Below, piece after piece: positions 6,650 to 14,230 of a stretch of DNA of 21,422 nucleotides (the stretch's first letter is position 1; every line of letters begins with the position of its first letter). The notes under the pieces were generated by a model. The model saw only the letters and a program-made list of their open reading frames with translations. It was not told where the DNA came from and did not search any database. This DNA is from DATBAK01 sp036787815 (GTDB lineage Bacteria > Actinomycetota > Acidimicrobiia > IMCC26256 > PALSA-610): contig DAIQOP010000029.1 of assembly GCA_036787815.1 (NCBI GenBank), forward strand, positions 1-21,422, given 5' to 3'. A program made the translations under genes and the position numbers.

Positions 6650-7630
6650 ATGACCTTGCGCATGCCGGCCGAGTGGGCACCCCACGAGCGCAGTGTCATG
6701 GCGTGGCCGGCGCGCGCCGACATGTGGCGCGGCCACCTGCACCAGGCGAAGGCCGACCACGCGCTGATCGCACGGGTGATCTCGCGCACCGAGCCGGTGC
6801 TGATGGTCGCACCGCCGGGCGCGGGTGAGGAGGCCGCGGCGATGTGCGGAACCCGGGCCGTCGAGGTGGTCGAGTGGCCGATCGACGACTCGTGGGCGCG
6901 CGACACCGGCGCGGTGATCGTCTCCGACGACGGCCGGAAGGCCGGGGTCGACTTCGCCTTCAACTCCTGGGGCGGGAAGTTCCTCCCGTACGACGACGAC
7001 GCGAAGTTCGCGTCGCGCATGTGCGACCACCTCGGGATCGCCCGCATCGACGCGGCCCCGTTCGTGCTCGAAGGTGGCGCGGTCAACGTCGACGGCGAAG
7101 GCACCCTGCTCACGACCGAGCAGTGCCTCCTGAACCCGAACCGCAACCCGACCATGACCCGCGACGAGATCGACCACGAGCTGCGCCGCTGGTTGGGAGC
7201 CGAGCGCGTCGTGTGGCTCCCCCACGGCATCCTCGAAGACGACGACACCGACGGGCACGTCGACAACGTCGCCGCGTTCGTCGGGCCCGGCCGGGTGATC
7301 GCGCAGACGACGGCCGATCACGACGATCCCAACTACGCACGCCTCCGCCGCAACGTCGCGGTGCTCACGGCCGCAGGCCTCGACGTGATCGAGCTCGACG
7401 TGCTGCCGCGCACGACCGTCGACGGTGAGCCGGTGATCGTGCCGCCACTCAACGCGTACCTCGCCAACGGCGCGGTCGTCGTGCCGGTGGTCGAGGGCGA
7501 GCCGGCCCGACGCGCGATCGCGATCTGGCAGGAGATCTTCCCCGATCGCGAGATCACGGGCGTTCCGGGCGCGACGCTCGCCTACGGTGGCGGCGGCGTC
7601 CACTGCATCACCCAGCAGGTACCGCGATGA
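6650..7630 (+). CDS. aguA: Agmatine deiminase (agmatine iminohydrolase)
   Basis: A 326-residue member of the guanidino-group modifying (peptidyl-arginine deiminase) fold. It hydrolyses agmatine to N-carbamoylputrescine and ammonia. Visible features are MPAEWAPHERSVMAWP at the N-terminus, WARDTGA with Asp85, the FVLEGGAVNVDGEG segment (EGG at 141-143), the catalytic His in DTDGHVDN (His203) and the nucleophilic cysteine in GGGGVHCITQQ (Cys319), followed by the usual short tail. The length is close to the family norm of roughly 340-370 residues. The stop overlaps the start of aguB (ATGA, 7627-7630), and the pair makes a complete two-step route to putrescine. The start ATG 6650 is supported by the family N-terminus. 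Confidence 0.93.
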   Translation: MTLRMPAEWAPHERSVMAWPARADMWRGHLHQAKADHALIARVISRTEPVLMVAPPGAGEEAAAMCGTRAVEVVEWPIDDSWARDTGAVIVSDDGRKAGVDFAFNSWGGKFLPYDDDAKFASRMCDHLGIARIDAAPFVLEGGAVNVDGEGTLLTTEQCLLNPNRNPTMTRDEIDHELRRWLGAERVVWLPHGILEDDDTDGHVDNVAAFVGPGRVIAQTTADHDDPNYARLRRNVAVLTAAGLDVIELDVLPRTTVDGEPVIVPPLNAYLANGAVVVPVVEGEPARRAIAIWQEIFPDREITGVPGATLAYGGGGVHCITQQVPR

Positions 7631-8592
7631 CGATCCGGCTCATCAGCACGGCGGGCGTACCCGAGTCGCCGGCGCGCGTCGCCGACGACGATGAAGAACC
7701 CCGCCGCGCCCCGTTCCGCATCGGCGCCGTCCAACACCGGTGGAACCCCGACCCGAGCGAGCACGCACAAGCGCTCACCGAAGGCGTGCGCGTCGCAGCC
7801 GGCGACGGCGCGCAGCTCGTCTGCCTCCAGGAGCTCACGCTCTCGCCCTACTTCGCGGTGACACCCGACGGCCCGACCGCGGCCGGCGCCCGCCCGGAGC
7901 CGCTCCCCGGCGGCCCGACCCACGAGTTCGCGAGCACGCTCGCGACCGACCTGGGTGTGCACGTGCACGCGTCGCTGTACGAGGACGCGAACGACGGCGG
8001 GCTCGGGTACAACACCGCGATCGTCGTCGCGCCCGGCGGTCCGCTCGTCGCGCGCACCCGCAAGCTGCACATCCCCGTCACCGCGGGCTACTACGAGGAT
8101 CGCTACTTCCGGCCCGGAAACACGGGCTATCCCGTCGTCGCGCTCGGCGACGCGCGGTTCGCGTTCCCGACCTGTTGGGACCAATGGTTCCCCGAGCTCG
8201 CGCGCGCGTACTCACTCAAAGGCGCCGACGTGATCGTGTACCCGACCGCGATCGGCTCCGAGCCCGACCACCCCGACTTCGACACCGAACCGCTGTGGGA
8301 GCAGGTGATCAAGGGCAACGGCATCGCGAACGGCACGTTCATGGTCGCGATCAACCGCATCGGCGAGGAGCCGCCGCTGCGGTTCTACGGCTCGTCGTTC
8401 GTGAGCGACCCGTACGGCCGGGTGCTCGTGCAGGCTCCACGCGACGAGCCCGCGGTGATCGTCGCCGACCTCGACCTCGACGCGCGCCTCGACTGGCTCA
8501 CGCTGTTCCCGTTCCTCGGCACCCGCCGGCCCGACACCTACGACTCGTTGAGCCGAACGGTCAGAAGCGCTCGCTCAGACAACGATCGCTGA
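7627..8592 (+). CDS. aguB: N-carbamoylputrescine amidase (nitrilase superfamily)
   Basis: A 321-residue carbon-nitrogen hydrolase that would convert N-carbamoylputrescine to putrescine, carbon dioxide and ammonia. The Glu-Lys-Cys triad is visible: Glu69 in VCLQELTLSPYF, Lys146 in RTRKLHIP, and Cys183 in FPTCWDQWFPE. The phrase AGYYEDRYFRPGNTGYPV is typical of the AguB branch. Compared with the ~290-residue norm, there is an N-terminal extension of about 28 residues, rich in acid and proline, before FRIGAVQ; a later start is possible but no ATG or GTG lies close to FRIGAV. It is coupled to aguA by a 4-bp overlap. Its last 32 bp overlap the convergent metallophosphoesterase gene. Confidence 0.92.
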   Translation: MTIRLISTAGVPESPARVADDDEEPRRAPFRIGAVQHRWNPDPSEHAQALTEGVRVAAGDGAQLVCLQELTLSPYFAVTPDGPTAAGARPEPLPGGPTHEFASTLATDLGVHVHASLYEDANDGGLGYNTAIVVAPGGPLVARTRKLHIPVTAGYYEDRYFRPGNTGYPVVALGDARFAFPTCWDQWFPELARAYSLKGADVIVYPTAIGSEPDHPDFDTEPLWEQVIKGNGIANGTFMVAINRIGEEPPLRFYGSSFVSDPYGRVLVQAPRDEPAVIVADLDLDARLDWLTLFPFLGTRRPDTYDSLSRTVRSARSDNDR

Positions 8593-9664
8593 GCGCACCG
8601 AGCGCGTAGTCGCGGTAGAGGCCCGCGAACATGGCGCGCGTCTTCTCCGTCCACTCCATCGCGCCGGGCGTCGAGATACGCCGCGTCACCTGCGTGTAGC
8701 CGCCCTCGTACACGCGGTACTCGGCCCACGCGCCCGGGTAGTCCTTCACGCACGCGATCTCGACGATCGGCACGTTGCGCGCCGCGGCGAAGCGGCGCGT
8801 GCGCGTCCGGTGCGTGTGACCGGCGAAGTAGCCGGAGATCGCCTCGCGGCGCGCGATCACCGCGCACAACGCCTCGCTGTCGTCGGGATTGATCCCGAAG
8901 TAGTGGGCGCTGCGCTCGCCAGACGAGGGATCCCACGGGTGGTGGTGACCGAACACGAGCACCGGCACCGACGATTCCGCCGCGAGCGCGTCGAGCCACT
9001 CGAGCTGACCCGAGTCGAGCGCGCCGCGATCGATGCCGGGCACGACGGTGTCGACGACGGCGAGCGTCACGCCGTCGAGCTCGATCGTCAACGGGCCGCG
9101 CGGCGCCATCGTCGCGGAGACCATCGCGTCGTGGTTGCCGCGCACGTGCTGCATGCGCGCGCCGAGGCGACCCCACGCGGTGCAGAACGCCTCGTACTCC
9201 TCCTCGGTCCCGCGGTCGGTGAGATCGCCCTTCACGACGACGGCATCGGGCGCGAGCGCGAGCATCTCGTCGATCGCACCCTCGTTCATCACCTCGGGGT
9301 ACGGCGGTGCCCCGGGCTCCGACATGAAGACCGGCCCCAGCTCCTCGACCGTGCCGAGCACCCCGCAGTGGGTTTCACCGAAGTGCACGTCGTTGGCGGT
9401 GGCGAACGTCGCGACGCGCCGCCCCGGCGGGCGCTCCAGCGTGGTGACCTCGGCCGGCAACAGCGGCGACGGTTCGGCCCCGTCGACCTCGAGCGCATAC
9501 GGCGTGGCGGGTTCGAGCGCCGTCACCCGGGCCGAGTGGTACTTGCCGGTCGTGACCACCTCGTGGCCGCCGACCACCGTGGTGACGGCCCGGTCGGCGT
9601 CGGTCCGGAAGGTCACCACGACCTCGTCGGGGCCCACCGAGAACAGCTCTGCGTCGTGAATCAC
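8561..9664 (-). CDS. Calcineurin-like metallophosphoesterase with N-terminal Fn3-like domain
   Basis: A 367-residue protein from GTG 9664. Residues about 5-75 look like a fibronectin type III or purple acid phosphatase-like beta domain (VTFRTDADRAVTTVV, LEPATPYALEVDG). The phosphoesterase core follows with all metal-binding blocks: NDVHFGETH (91-99), GDLTDRG (146-152), GNHD (176-179), FGHHHP (238-243) and GHTHR (282-286). It probably hydrolyses a phosphomonoester or phosphodiester with two bound metal ions. The substrate is unknown, and I see no signal peptide, so a cytoplasmic location is likely. The stop lies inside the 3' end of aguB on the opposite strand. The frame stays open far upstream of 9664, but that region holds the sigma factor gene on the other strand, and the family N-terminus supports the start chosen. 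Confidence 0.85.
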   Translation of the reverse strand: MIHDAELFSVGPDEVVVTFRTDADRAVTTVVGGHEVVTTGKYHSARVTALEPATPYALEVDGAEPSPLLPAEVTTLERPPGRRVATFATANDVHFGETHCGVLGTVEELGPVFMSEPGAPPYPEVMNEGAIDEMLALAPDAVVVKGDLTDRGTEEEYEAFCTAWGRLGARMQHVRGNHDAMVSATMAPRGPLTIELDGVTLAVVDTVVPGIDRGALDSGQLEWLDALAAESSVPVLVFGHHHPWDPSSGERSAHYFGINPDDSEALCAVIARREAISGYFAGHTHRTRTRRFAAARNVPIVEIACVKDYPGAWAEYRVYEGGYTQVTRRISTPGAMEWTEKTRAMFAGLYRDYALGALSDRCLSERF

Positions 9665-9670
9665 CGGCCC

Positions 9671-9676
9671 AGCGTA
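9671..9676 (-). promoter_or_regulatory. -10-like hexamer TACGCT before the metallophosphoesterase gene
   Basis: On the minus strand TACGCT (TAnnnT pattern) is followed by GGGCCG and then the GTG start at 9664. The 6-nt spacing would put transcription start at the start codon, as in a leaderless mRNA. No ribosome-binding site is visible. Confidence 0.35.
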
Positions 9677-9802
9677 AACACTGGGGCCACGTGCCCGTCC
9701 TCGCCGGCCGCGCCACTCCGGGTCGGCCGGTGCCCACGGGAGGTGAATCGCTCGAAGGGGTGACGACAACGGGCTCGAACCGGTGCATGGTCTTTCGAGC
9801 GC

Positions 9803-10774
9803 GTGAGGACGCCCGGACGACCGCCCCCGAAGGATCCCGGCTTGGTTCAGGAGCGATTGCATCGAGGCGGCGACGATCTCGTCCGGCTCTACCTCGAAGA
9901 CATCGGCCGGCACCCGTTGCTCACGCGCGAGGACGAGGTGCGGCTCGCGCAGGAGATCGAGCGTGCCCACGCCGCTCGCGAGGCACTGGCCGGCGAGGGT
10001 CTGACCGCGGACGACGAAGAGGAATTGCGGTGCGTCGTCCGGCGCGGCGAGGCGGCAGCCAGAACCCTCATCGAGTCGAACCTGCGCTGGGTGGTCTCGA
10101 TCGCGAAGAAGTACCACATGACCGGAGTGCCGCTCCTCGACGTGATCCAGGAAGGCAACCTCGGGCTGATGCACGCCGTCGACAAGTTCGACTGGCGACG
10201 GGGCTTCAAGTTCTCGACGTACGCGACGTGGTGGATCCGCCAGGCGATCATCCGCGGGATCGCGAACAACGAGCGGCTCATCCGGCTCCCGCTGCACGCG
10301 GGCGACCTGGTGATGCGGCTGCACAAGGCCCGGTCGCGCATGGAGCTGACGCTCGGTCGGCTGCCGACCGCCGGCGAGCTCGCGGCCGCGATCGAGATGC
10401 CCGAGGAGAAGGTCAGCGAGGTCCTCCAGATCCCCGGCGACCCGCTCTCGTTGTCGGAGCCGCTGAGCGAAGGCGCCGACGTCGGGCTGGTCGACGTCGT
10501 GGCGGATCGTTCGGTCGAGTCGACGTTCGATCTGGCCGCGGCGGCGCTGCTGCCCGCCGAGATCGAGAAGCTGCTCGCGGCGCTCGATGCACGGGAGCGC
10601 CACATCGTGCGGATGCGGTTCGGCCTCGACAGCGGTGAGCCGTGCACGCTCGAAGAGGTGGGCCAGTTCTTCAAGGTCACGCGGGAGCGGATCCGCCAGA
10701 TCGAGACGCGGGCGATGCAGAAGCTGCGGGCCGCGTCCGCCGATACCGGAGCTCGCGACCTTCTCACCGTGTGA
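9803..10774 (+). CDS. RpoD-like sigma-70 factor, group 2 type
   Basis: A 323-residue primary-like sigma factor. Region 1.2 reads DDLVRLYLEDIGRHPLLTREDEVRLAQEIE (split here as residues 24-53). Region 2 contains LIESNLRWVVSIAKKY, GNLGLMHAVDKFDWRRGFKFSTYATWWIRQAI (118-149) and NNERLIRLP. Region 3 (about 165-235) and region 4 follow, with EEVGQFFKVTRERIRQIETRAMQKLR (284-309). Region 1.1 is absent and the protein is short, which points to a non-essential group 2 factor with RpoD-like -10/-35 preference rather than the housekeeping factor. The GTG at 9803 is the likely start, but a downstream TTG just before VQERL is an alternative. No anti-sigma gene is adjacent. A strong hairpin follows the stop. 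Confidence 0.9.
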   Translation: MRTPGRPPPKDPGLVQERLHRGGDDLVRLYLEDIGRHPLLTREDEVRLAQEIERAHAAREALAGEGLTADDEEELRCVVRRGEAAARTLIESNLRWVVSIAKKYHMTGVPLLDVIQEGNLGLMHAVDKFDWRRGFKFSTYATWWIRQAIIRGIANNERLIRLPLHAGDLVMRLHKARSRMELTLGRLPTAGELAAAIEMPEEKVSEVLQIPGDPLSLSEPLSEGADVGLVDVVADRSVESTFDLAAAALLPAEIEKLLAALDARERHIVRMRFGLDSGEPCTLEEVGQFFKVTRERIRQIETRAMQKLRAASADTGARDLLTV

Positions 10775-10779
10775 GGCTC

Positions 10780-10805
10780 GGGCGGCCCGGTTCTCCGGGG
10801 CGCCC
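10780..10805 (+). terminator. GC-rich hairpin after the sigma factor gene
   Basis: Arms GGGCGGCCCGG (10780-10790) and CCGGGGCGCCC (10795-10805) pair over 11 bp with one mismatch around a TTCT loop, 6 bp after the stop codon. An outer GGCTCG/CGAGCC pairing could extend it. There is no T-run, which is common for actinobacterial terminators. Confidence 0.55.
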
Positions 10806-10829
10806 GTGCGGTCTCGAGCCCACCGTGCG

Positions 10830-10835
10830 TAGCAT
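10830..10835 (+). promoter_or_regulatory. -10-like hexamer TAGCAT before the LuxR-type regulator
   Basis: TAGCAT (TAnnnT) is followed by CCCGCA and then GTG 10842/ATG 10845. This spacing predicts a leaderless or nearly leaderless transcript. No Shine-Dalgarno sequence is present, and the preceding hairpin suggests independent transcription from the sigma factor gene. Confidence 0.45.
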
Positions 10836-10841
10836 CCCGCA

Positions 10842-11483
10842 GTGATGAAGAACGCGACGGAGCGCCAACCGGTCAGCGTCGCGCTCGTGAACGATTTCGA
10901 GCTCGTGCTGCGGGGCACCGAGGCCATGCTCGGGCAGTACCCGGATCAGCTCGTGGTCGCCGAGCTCGACGTGGGGAGCAACCCCGACCATCGCGTCGAT
11001 GTCGCGCTGTTCGACACCTACGGTCACGCGCGCGGCGGCGTCGACCGGGTGCATTCGCTGGCGAACGACCCACAGGTCGGCGCGGTCGTGGTGTACACGT
11101 GGCGGCTACCGCCCGGGCAGCTCGAGGCCCTGCTCGCGGCCGGCGCGCGCGGGGTGCTGGCCAAGTCGCTCCCCGCCGACGTGCTGGCCGACGCGGTGCT
11201 CGCGATCCACCGCGGGGAGACGATCGTGAGCCCGGTGTTCCATCGGCCGGGCGAGCGCGCGTGGCCGGGGCACGATCTCGGCCTCACCGCGCGCGAGAGC
11301 GAGGTCGCCGCGTTCCTCGCGAACGGATGCTCGAACCGCGAGATCGCCGACGCGCTGTTCATCAGCGAGCACACGGTGAAGACGCACCTGAAGGCGATCC
11401 TGCGCAAGACCGGTGTCGCCTCCCGCGCCGCCGCCGCCGTCCGCATCGCCGAAGACGCCGGCTTCCGCCGCCGCACCGCGTAA
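10842..11483 (+). CDS. NarL/LuxR-family response regulator
   Basis: A 213-residue regulator with an N-terminal receiver-like domain and a C-terminal LuxR helix-turn-helix. In the receiver, the acidic pair is Asn17-Asp18 rather than Asp-Asp, the phospho-acceptor position is Asp58 (VALFDTYG), the switch Thr is Thr86 (VVVYTW) and the conserved Lys is Lys108 (GVLAKS); the domain is somewhat divergent but keeps key residues. The output domain spans about 147-207: LTARESEVAAFLANGCSNREIADALFISEHTVKTHLKAILRKTG (positions 148-191). No histidine kinase is adjacent, so it is an orphan here. The start is GTG 10842 or ATG 10845, both directly after the TAGCAT element. It could act with the sigma factor upstream, but that is inference. 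Confidence 0.88.
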   Translation: MMKNATERQPVSVALVNDFELVLRGTEAMLGQYPDQLVVAELDVGSNPDHRVDVALFDTYGHARGGVDRVHSLANDPQVGAVVVYTWRLPPGQLEALLAAGARGVLAKSLPADVLADAVLAIHRGETIVSPVFHRPGERAWPGHDLGLTARESEVAAFLANGCSNREIADALFISEHTVKTHLKAILRKTGVASRAAAAVRIAEDAGFRRRTA

Positions 11484-11510
11484 CGCCGGCGCGGCGCCGA
11501 CGAGGTCCCC

Positions 11511-12791
11511 TCAGTGCAGGTATCCGAGCTTCCGGGCTTCGGCGCCGAGCTCGGAGCGGAACTTCGGATGGGCGATCCGGATGAGCGCGCGGGCCCGCTG
11601 CGCGATCGACCGGCCGCGAAGCTCGGCGATGCCGTATTCGGTGACCACGTGATCGACGGTGTTCTTCATCGTCGTGACGGGCGCACCCGGGCACAGGCGC
11701 GTCACGATGCGCGAGACGGATTCGTCGCCCGTCGTCGAGTGCAGCACGACGAAGCCCATGCCCCGCTCGCTGTACATGGCACCGCGCGCGAAGTCGGTCT
11801 GCCCGCCGCTGCCTGAGTGGAAGCGGCCCGCGATCATCTCCGAGTTGCACTGCCCGAGCAGATCGACTTCGACCGTGGCATTGATCGACACGAAGCACTT
11901 CTCGCGACCGATCACGCGCGGATCGTTCACCCAGTCGACGGGCAGGAACTCCACCGCGCCGTTGTCGTGAAGGAAGTCGTAGAGCCGGCGGGTACCGAGC
12001 GCGAAGGTCGCGATCAGCTTGCCGGGCCGCGTCACCTTGCGCGTCCCCGTGAGCGCGCCGGATTCGAAGAGGTCCATGACGCCGTCGGAGATCAGCTCGG
12101 TGTGCAGGCCGAGGTCGCGGTGGCCGTGCAGGAGTCCGAGGATCGCGTTCGGGATCGCGCCGATCCCGGCCTGGATCGTGGCGCCGTTGGGTACCCGTTC
12201 GGCGACCAGCGCAGCGATGTGGCGGTCCCGCTCGATGACCGTCGGGGCGGCCGTCTCGACGAGCGGGTAGTCGGCTTCGGTCCAGCCGACCACCTGGCTG
12301 AGGTGGAGCGAGTTCTCCCCGAACGTCCGCGGCATGTTCGGGTTGACTTCGAGGAAGAACGGCGCCCGGCCGATGAAGCGCGCCGTGTAGTCGGCGTTCG
12401 TGCCCAGGGACACGTAGCCGTGACGGTCGGGCAGCGACGCGGCGGCCAGCACGAGCGGACGCTTCGTGTCGCGCCGCAACAGGAGCGGCATCTCGCTGAA
12501 GTGAGCCGGCACGAGCTCGCACTCACCGTTCGCGAAGGCGGGGCGGGTGACCGGCGACAGGAAGTAGGAGATGTGCCGCAGATGGTCGCCGTACGCGTTG
12601 TGCAGATACGGGTGGTCGTGGAGCGCGTGCATCTGGTGCACGCGGACCTTCGTGAGCTCGTCTGCGTGCGCGTCGAGCGCATCGATCAGCGTGCGGGGCT
12701 CACCGTTCGCCAGCGGAACGATGATGTCCGCGCGTTTCGCGACGTGGGCGAGGACCGACTCGGGCGCGGAAGCGGCAGCGGTGACAGTGAT
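11511..12791 (-). CDS. Acetyl-CoA hydrolase/transferase family (4-hydroxybutyrate CoA-transferase-like)
   Basis: The protein is a class I-type CoA-transferase. The conserved block VSINATVEVDLLGQ holds the likely catalytic Glu, followed by the glycine-rich FHSGSGGQTDFARGA, the LHSTTGDESVSRIV strand and the EYGIAELRGRS terminal motif. Such enzymes exchange CoA between acetyl-CoA and acids such as 4-hydroxybutyrate. The first canonical start is GTG 12641 (376 residues), but family-like coding continues upstream in frame (DIIVPLANGEPRTLIDALDA, then TKVRVHQM), to about 426 residues, the usual family length. Between the in-frame TAA at 12816-12818 and 12641 there is no ATG, GTG or TTG. ATC 12791, which directly follows a promoter-like TACGGT plus 6 nt, is my best candidate; CTG is another option. 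Confidence 0.88.
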   Translation of the reverse strand: MTVTAAASAPESVLAHVAKRADIIVPLANGEPRTLIDALDAHADELTKVRVHQMHALHDHPYLHNAYGDHLRHISYFLSPVTRPAFANGECELVPAHFSEMPLLLRRDTKRPLVLAAASLPDRHGYVSLGTNADYTARFIGRAPFFLEVNPNMPRTFGENSLHLSQVVGWTEADYPLVETAAPTVIERDRHIAALVAERVPNGATIQAGIGAIPNAILGLLHGHRDLGLHTELISDGVMDLFESGALTGTRKVTRPGKLIATFALGTRRLYDFLHDNGAVEFLPVDWVNDPRVIGREKCFVSINATVEVDLLGQCNSEMIAGRFHSGSGGQTDFARGAMYSERGMGFVVLHSTTGDESVSRIVTRLCPGAPVTTMKNTVDHVVTEYGIAELRGRSIAQRARALIRIAHPKFRSELGAEARKLGYLH

Positions 12792-12797
12792 GACGGG

Positions 12798-12803
12798 ACC
12801 GTA
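12798..12803 (-). promoter_or_regulatory. -10-like hexamer TACGGT before the CoA-transferase gene
   Basis: On the minus strand TACGGT is followed by CCCGTC and then ATC 12791, the proposed non-canonical start. Its spacing equals that seen before three other genes in this window. This is pattern-based inference. Confidence 0.3.
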
Positions 12804-12850
12804 CCAGCGCGGCGATTACCGTCGCGACACAGTCTCGAGAGAAGAGGGCC

Positions 12851-13642
12851 ATGATGATCCTCGATCGGTTTCTGCTGACCGACCGCGTCGCGGTCGTGAC
12901 GGGCGCGGGGCGAGGGATCGGGTCGGCCAGCGCGATCGCCCTGGCCGAAGCCGGCGCCGACGTGGTGATCTCGTCCCGCACCGCGTCGCAACTGGAGGAG
13001 GTGGCGGGAAAGATCCGGGCGGCCGGGCGCCGGGCGTTGGTCGTCCCGGCCGATCTGTCCGACCTCGACAACGTCGCCCGCCTCGCGACCGCGGCCCACG
13101 ACGAGTTCGGGCGCCTCGACGTCGTCATCAACAACGTCGGCGGCACCATTCCGAACGCGTACCTCGATACGACGACCGACTACATGGAGGAGGCGTTCCG
13201 CTTCAACGTCTCCACCGCGCATGCGCTGTGTCGCGCCGCGGTGCCCCTCATGCTCGAGACCGGAGGCGGAGCGGTCGTCAACGTCTCCTCGATCATGGGG
13301 CGCGTCAGTGGTCGGGGATATCTGGCGTACGGCGCGGCGAAGGCGGCGCTCGCGCACTACACACGTCTCGCCGCGCGCGACCTGGCGCCGCGGATCCGCG
13401 TCAACGCCATCGCCGTAGGTTCGGTGGCGACCTCCGCGTTGGAGTTCGTGGTGCAGAACGACGAGATCCGCACCGCGATGGAGGAGGCCACGCCGTTGCG
13501 CTGCATCGGCGAAGCCGAAGACATTGCCGCCGCGGTCGTCTACCTCGCGTCGCCCGCTTCCGCGTACGTGACGGGCAAGGTGCTCGAGGTCGACGGCGGC
13601 CTCGATCAGCCCAACCTCGACCTCGGCCTGCCCGACCTCTGA
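12851..13642 (+). CDS. SDR-family oxidoreductase (3-oxoacyl-ACP reductase-like)
   Basis: A 263-residue classical short-chain dehydrogenase/reductase. Landmarks are the nucleotide-binding TGAGRGIG (17-24), NNVG (94-97, usually NNAG), Ser146/147 in NVSSIMG, and the catalytic Tyr160-x-x-x-Lys164 (YGAAK). RIRVNAIAVGSVAT and YVTGKVLEVDGG complete the family pattern. It would oxidise or reduce an alcohol/ketone with NAD(P)(H) as a tetramer; the substrate is not predictable, although the neighbouring CoA-transferase makes an acyl-chain substrate plausible. A ribosome-binding site GAAGAGGG lies just before ATG 12851, unlike several neighbours that seem leaderless. It is divergent from the CoA-transferase gene, with about 60 bp between starts. 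Confidence 0.92.
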   Translation: MMILDRFLLTDRVAVVTGAGRGIGSASAIALAEAGADVVISSRTASQLEEVAGKIRAAGRRALVVPADLSDLDNVARLATAAHDEFGRLDVVINNVGGTIPNAYLDTTTDYMEEAFRFNVSTAHALCRAAVPLMLETGGGAVVNVSSIMGRVSGRGYLAYGAAKAALAHYTRLAARDLAPRIRVNAIAVGSVATSALEFVVQNDEIRTAMEEATPLRCIGEAEDIAAAVVYLASPASAYVTGKVLEVDGGLDQPNLDLGLPDL

Positions 13643-13649
13643 CGGGCCG

Positions 13650-13667
13650 ACACCGTCAGCCCGGTGT
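13650..13667. terminator. Possible bidirectional terminator hairpin
   Basis: ACACCG (13650-13655) and CGGTGT (13662-13667) form a perfect 6-bp stem with loop TCAGCC, 7 bp after the SDR stop and before the convergent thioredoxin gene end. There is no T-run, so this is modest evidence. Confidence 0.4.
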
Positions 13668-13708
13668 GACCACCCGGCGGCGGTGACCCTTGGGGCGAAG
13701 GGGGCTCC

Positions 13709-14074
13709 TCACGAGGTCGACTGGGACTCCAGCTCGCGATGGACGGCGTCCATGTCGAGGGCGCGAACCTGCGCGATGAGCTCCTCGAAGGTCTGCGCGG
13801 GGAGGGCGCCGGGCTGGGAGAAGACGAGGACGCCGTCGCGGAAGGCCATGAGCGTCGGGATCGACATGATCCGTGCCGCGCCGGCGAGACCGCGTTCGGC
13901 CTCGGTGTCGATCTTGGCGAACACGATGTCGGTGTGCTGCTCGGCCGCCGCTTCCAGGACCGGAGCGAACATGCGGCACGGCCCGCACCAGGAGGCCCAC
14001 CAGTCGACGAACACGATGTCGTTTCCCGTGATGGTCGCCTCGAAGGTGGCTTCGGTGAGCGCGACGGTTCCCAT
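13709..14074 (-). CDS. Thioredoxin
   Basis: A 121-residue thioredoxin with VFVDWWASWCGPCRMFAP: the redox pair is Cys30 and Cys33 in WCGPC, and the cis-proline is Pro73 in SIPTLM. FRDGVLVFSQPGALP and a terminal helix (FEELIAQVRALDMD) complete the fold. It reduces protein disulfides or persulfides in the cytoplasm. The chosen start is ATG 14074, preceded on the minus strand by a good ribosome-binding site (AGGAGAG, 5 nt upstream); longer readings would run through the promoter region. Upstream lies a perfect inverted repeat resembling CsoR/CstR-family operators (14119-14134), which suggests control by copper or sulfane sulfur. No thioredoxin reductase gene is adjacent. Confidence 0.92.
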   Translation of the reverse strand: MGTVALTEATFEATITGNDIVFVDWWASWCGPCRMFAPVLEAAAEQHTDIVFAKIDTEAERGLAGAARIMSIPTLMAFRDGVLVFSQPGALPAQTFEELIAQVRALDMDAVHRELESQSTS

Positions 14075-14118
14075 GGCTCTCTCCTGACTGCTCGGACTGT
14101 TGCCCGGGTCCAACCGGT

Positions 14119-14134
14119 ATACCCCTGGGGGTAT
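14119..14134. promoter_or_regulatory. Operator-like palindrome ATACCCC-TG-GGGGTAT (CsoR/CstR-type)
   Basis: A perfect 7-bp inverted repeat with a 2-nt centre, 45 bp upstream of the thioredoxin start. On the minus strand it overlaps TATACC (14121-14116), a good -10 candidate, so a bound protein would block transcription. C-tract/G-tract palindromes of this kind are the established operators of DUF156 repressors (CsoR for copper, CstR for persulfide). The regulator gene is not in this window. The kinase gene lies on the other side, about 100 bp away. Confidence 0.6.
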
Positions 14135-14224
14135 TCCGCGTGCGACGGACGGCGAGGTAACGGGGGTGACGCTCGGATGCGAGCGAGGGCGCCGAGCAAT
14201 GCCTTCGTCGTCCGGTTGGCCGGG

Positions 14225-14230
14225 CATACT
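14225..14230 (+). promoter_or_regulatory. -10-like hexamer CATACT before the kinase gene
   Basis: CATACT (5 of 6 match to TATACT) is followed by GCCGGG and ATG 14237, the same 6-nt spacing found before other genes here. A leaderless transcript is likely; the GGG is too close to the ATG to be a good ribosome-binding site. Confidence 0.4.

Noticed and set aside
8500..8525. Extra copy of the hairpin repeat in aguB
   Set aside because: CCGTTCCTCGGCAC resembles the left half of the repeat, but it encodes conserved protein sequence and has no matching right arm.
9691..10638. Alternative plus-strand frame overlapping the sigma factor gene
   Set aside because: It is an Arg/Ala-rich shadow in another frame; the sigma factor frame has all conserved regions.
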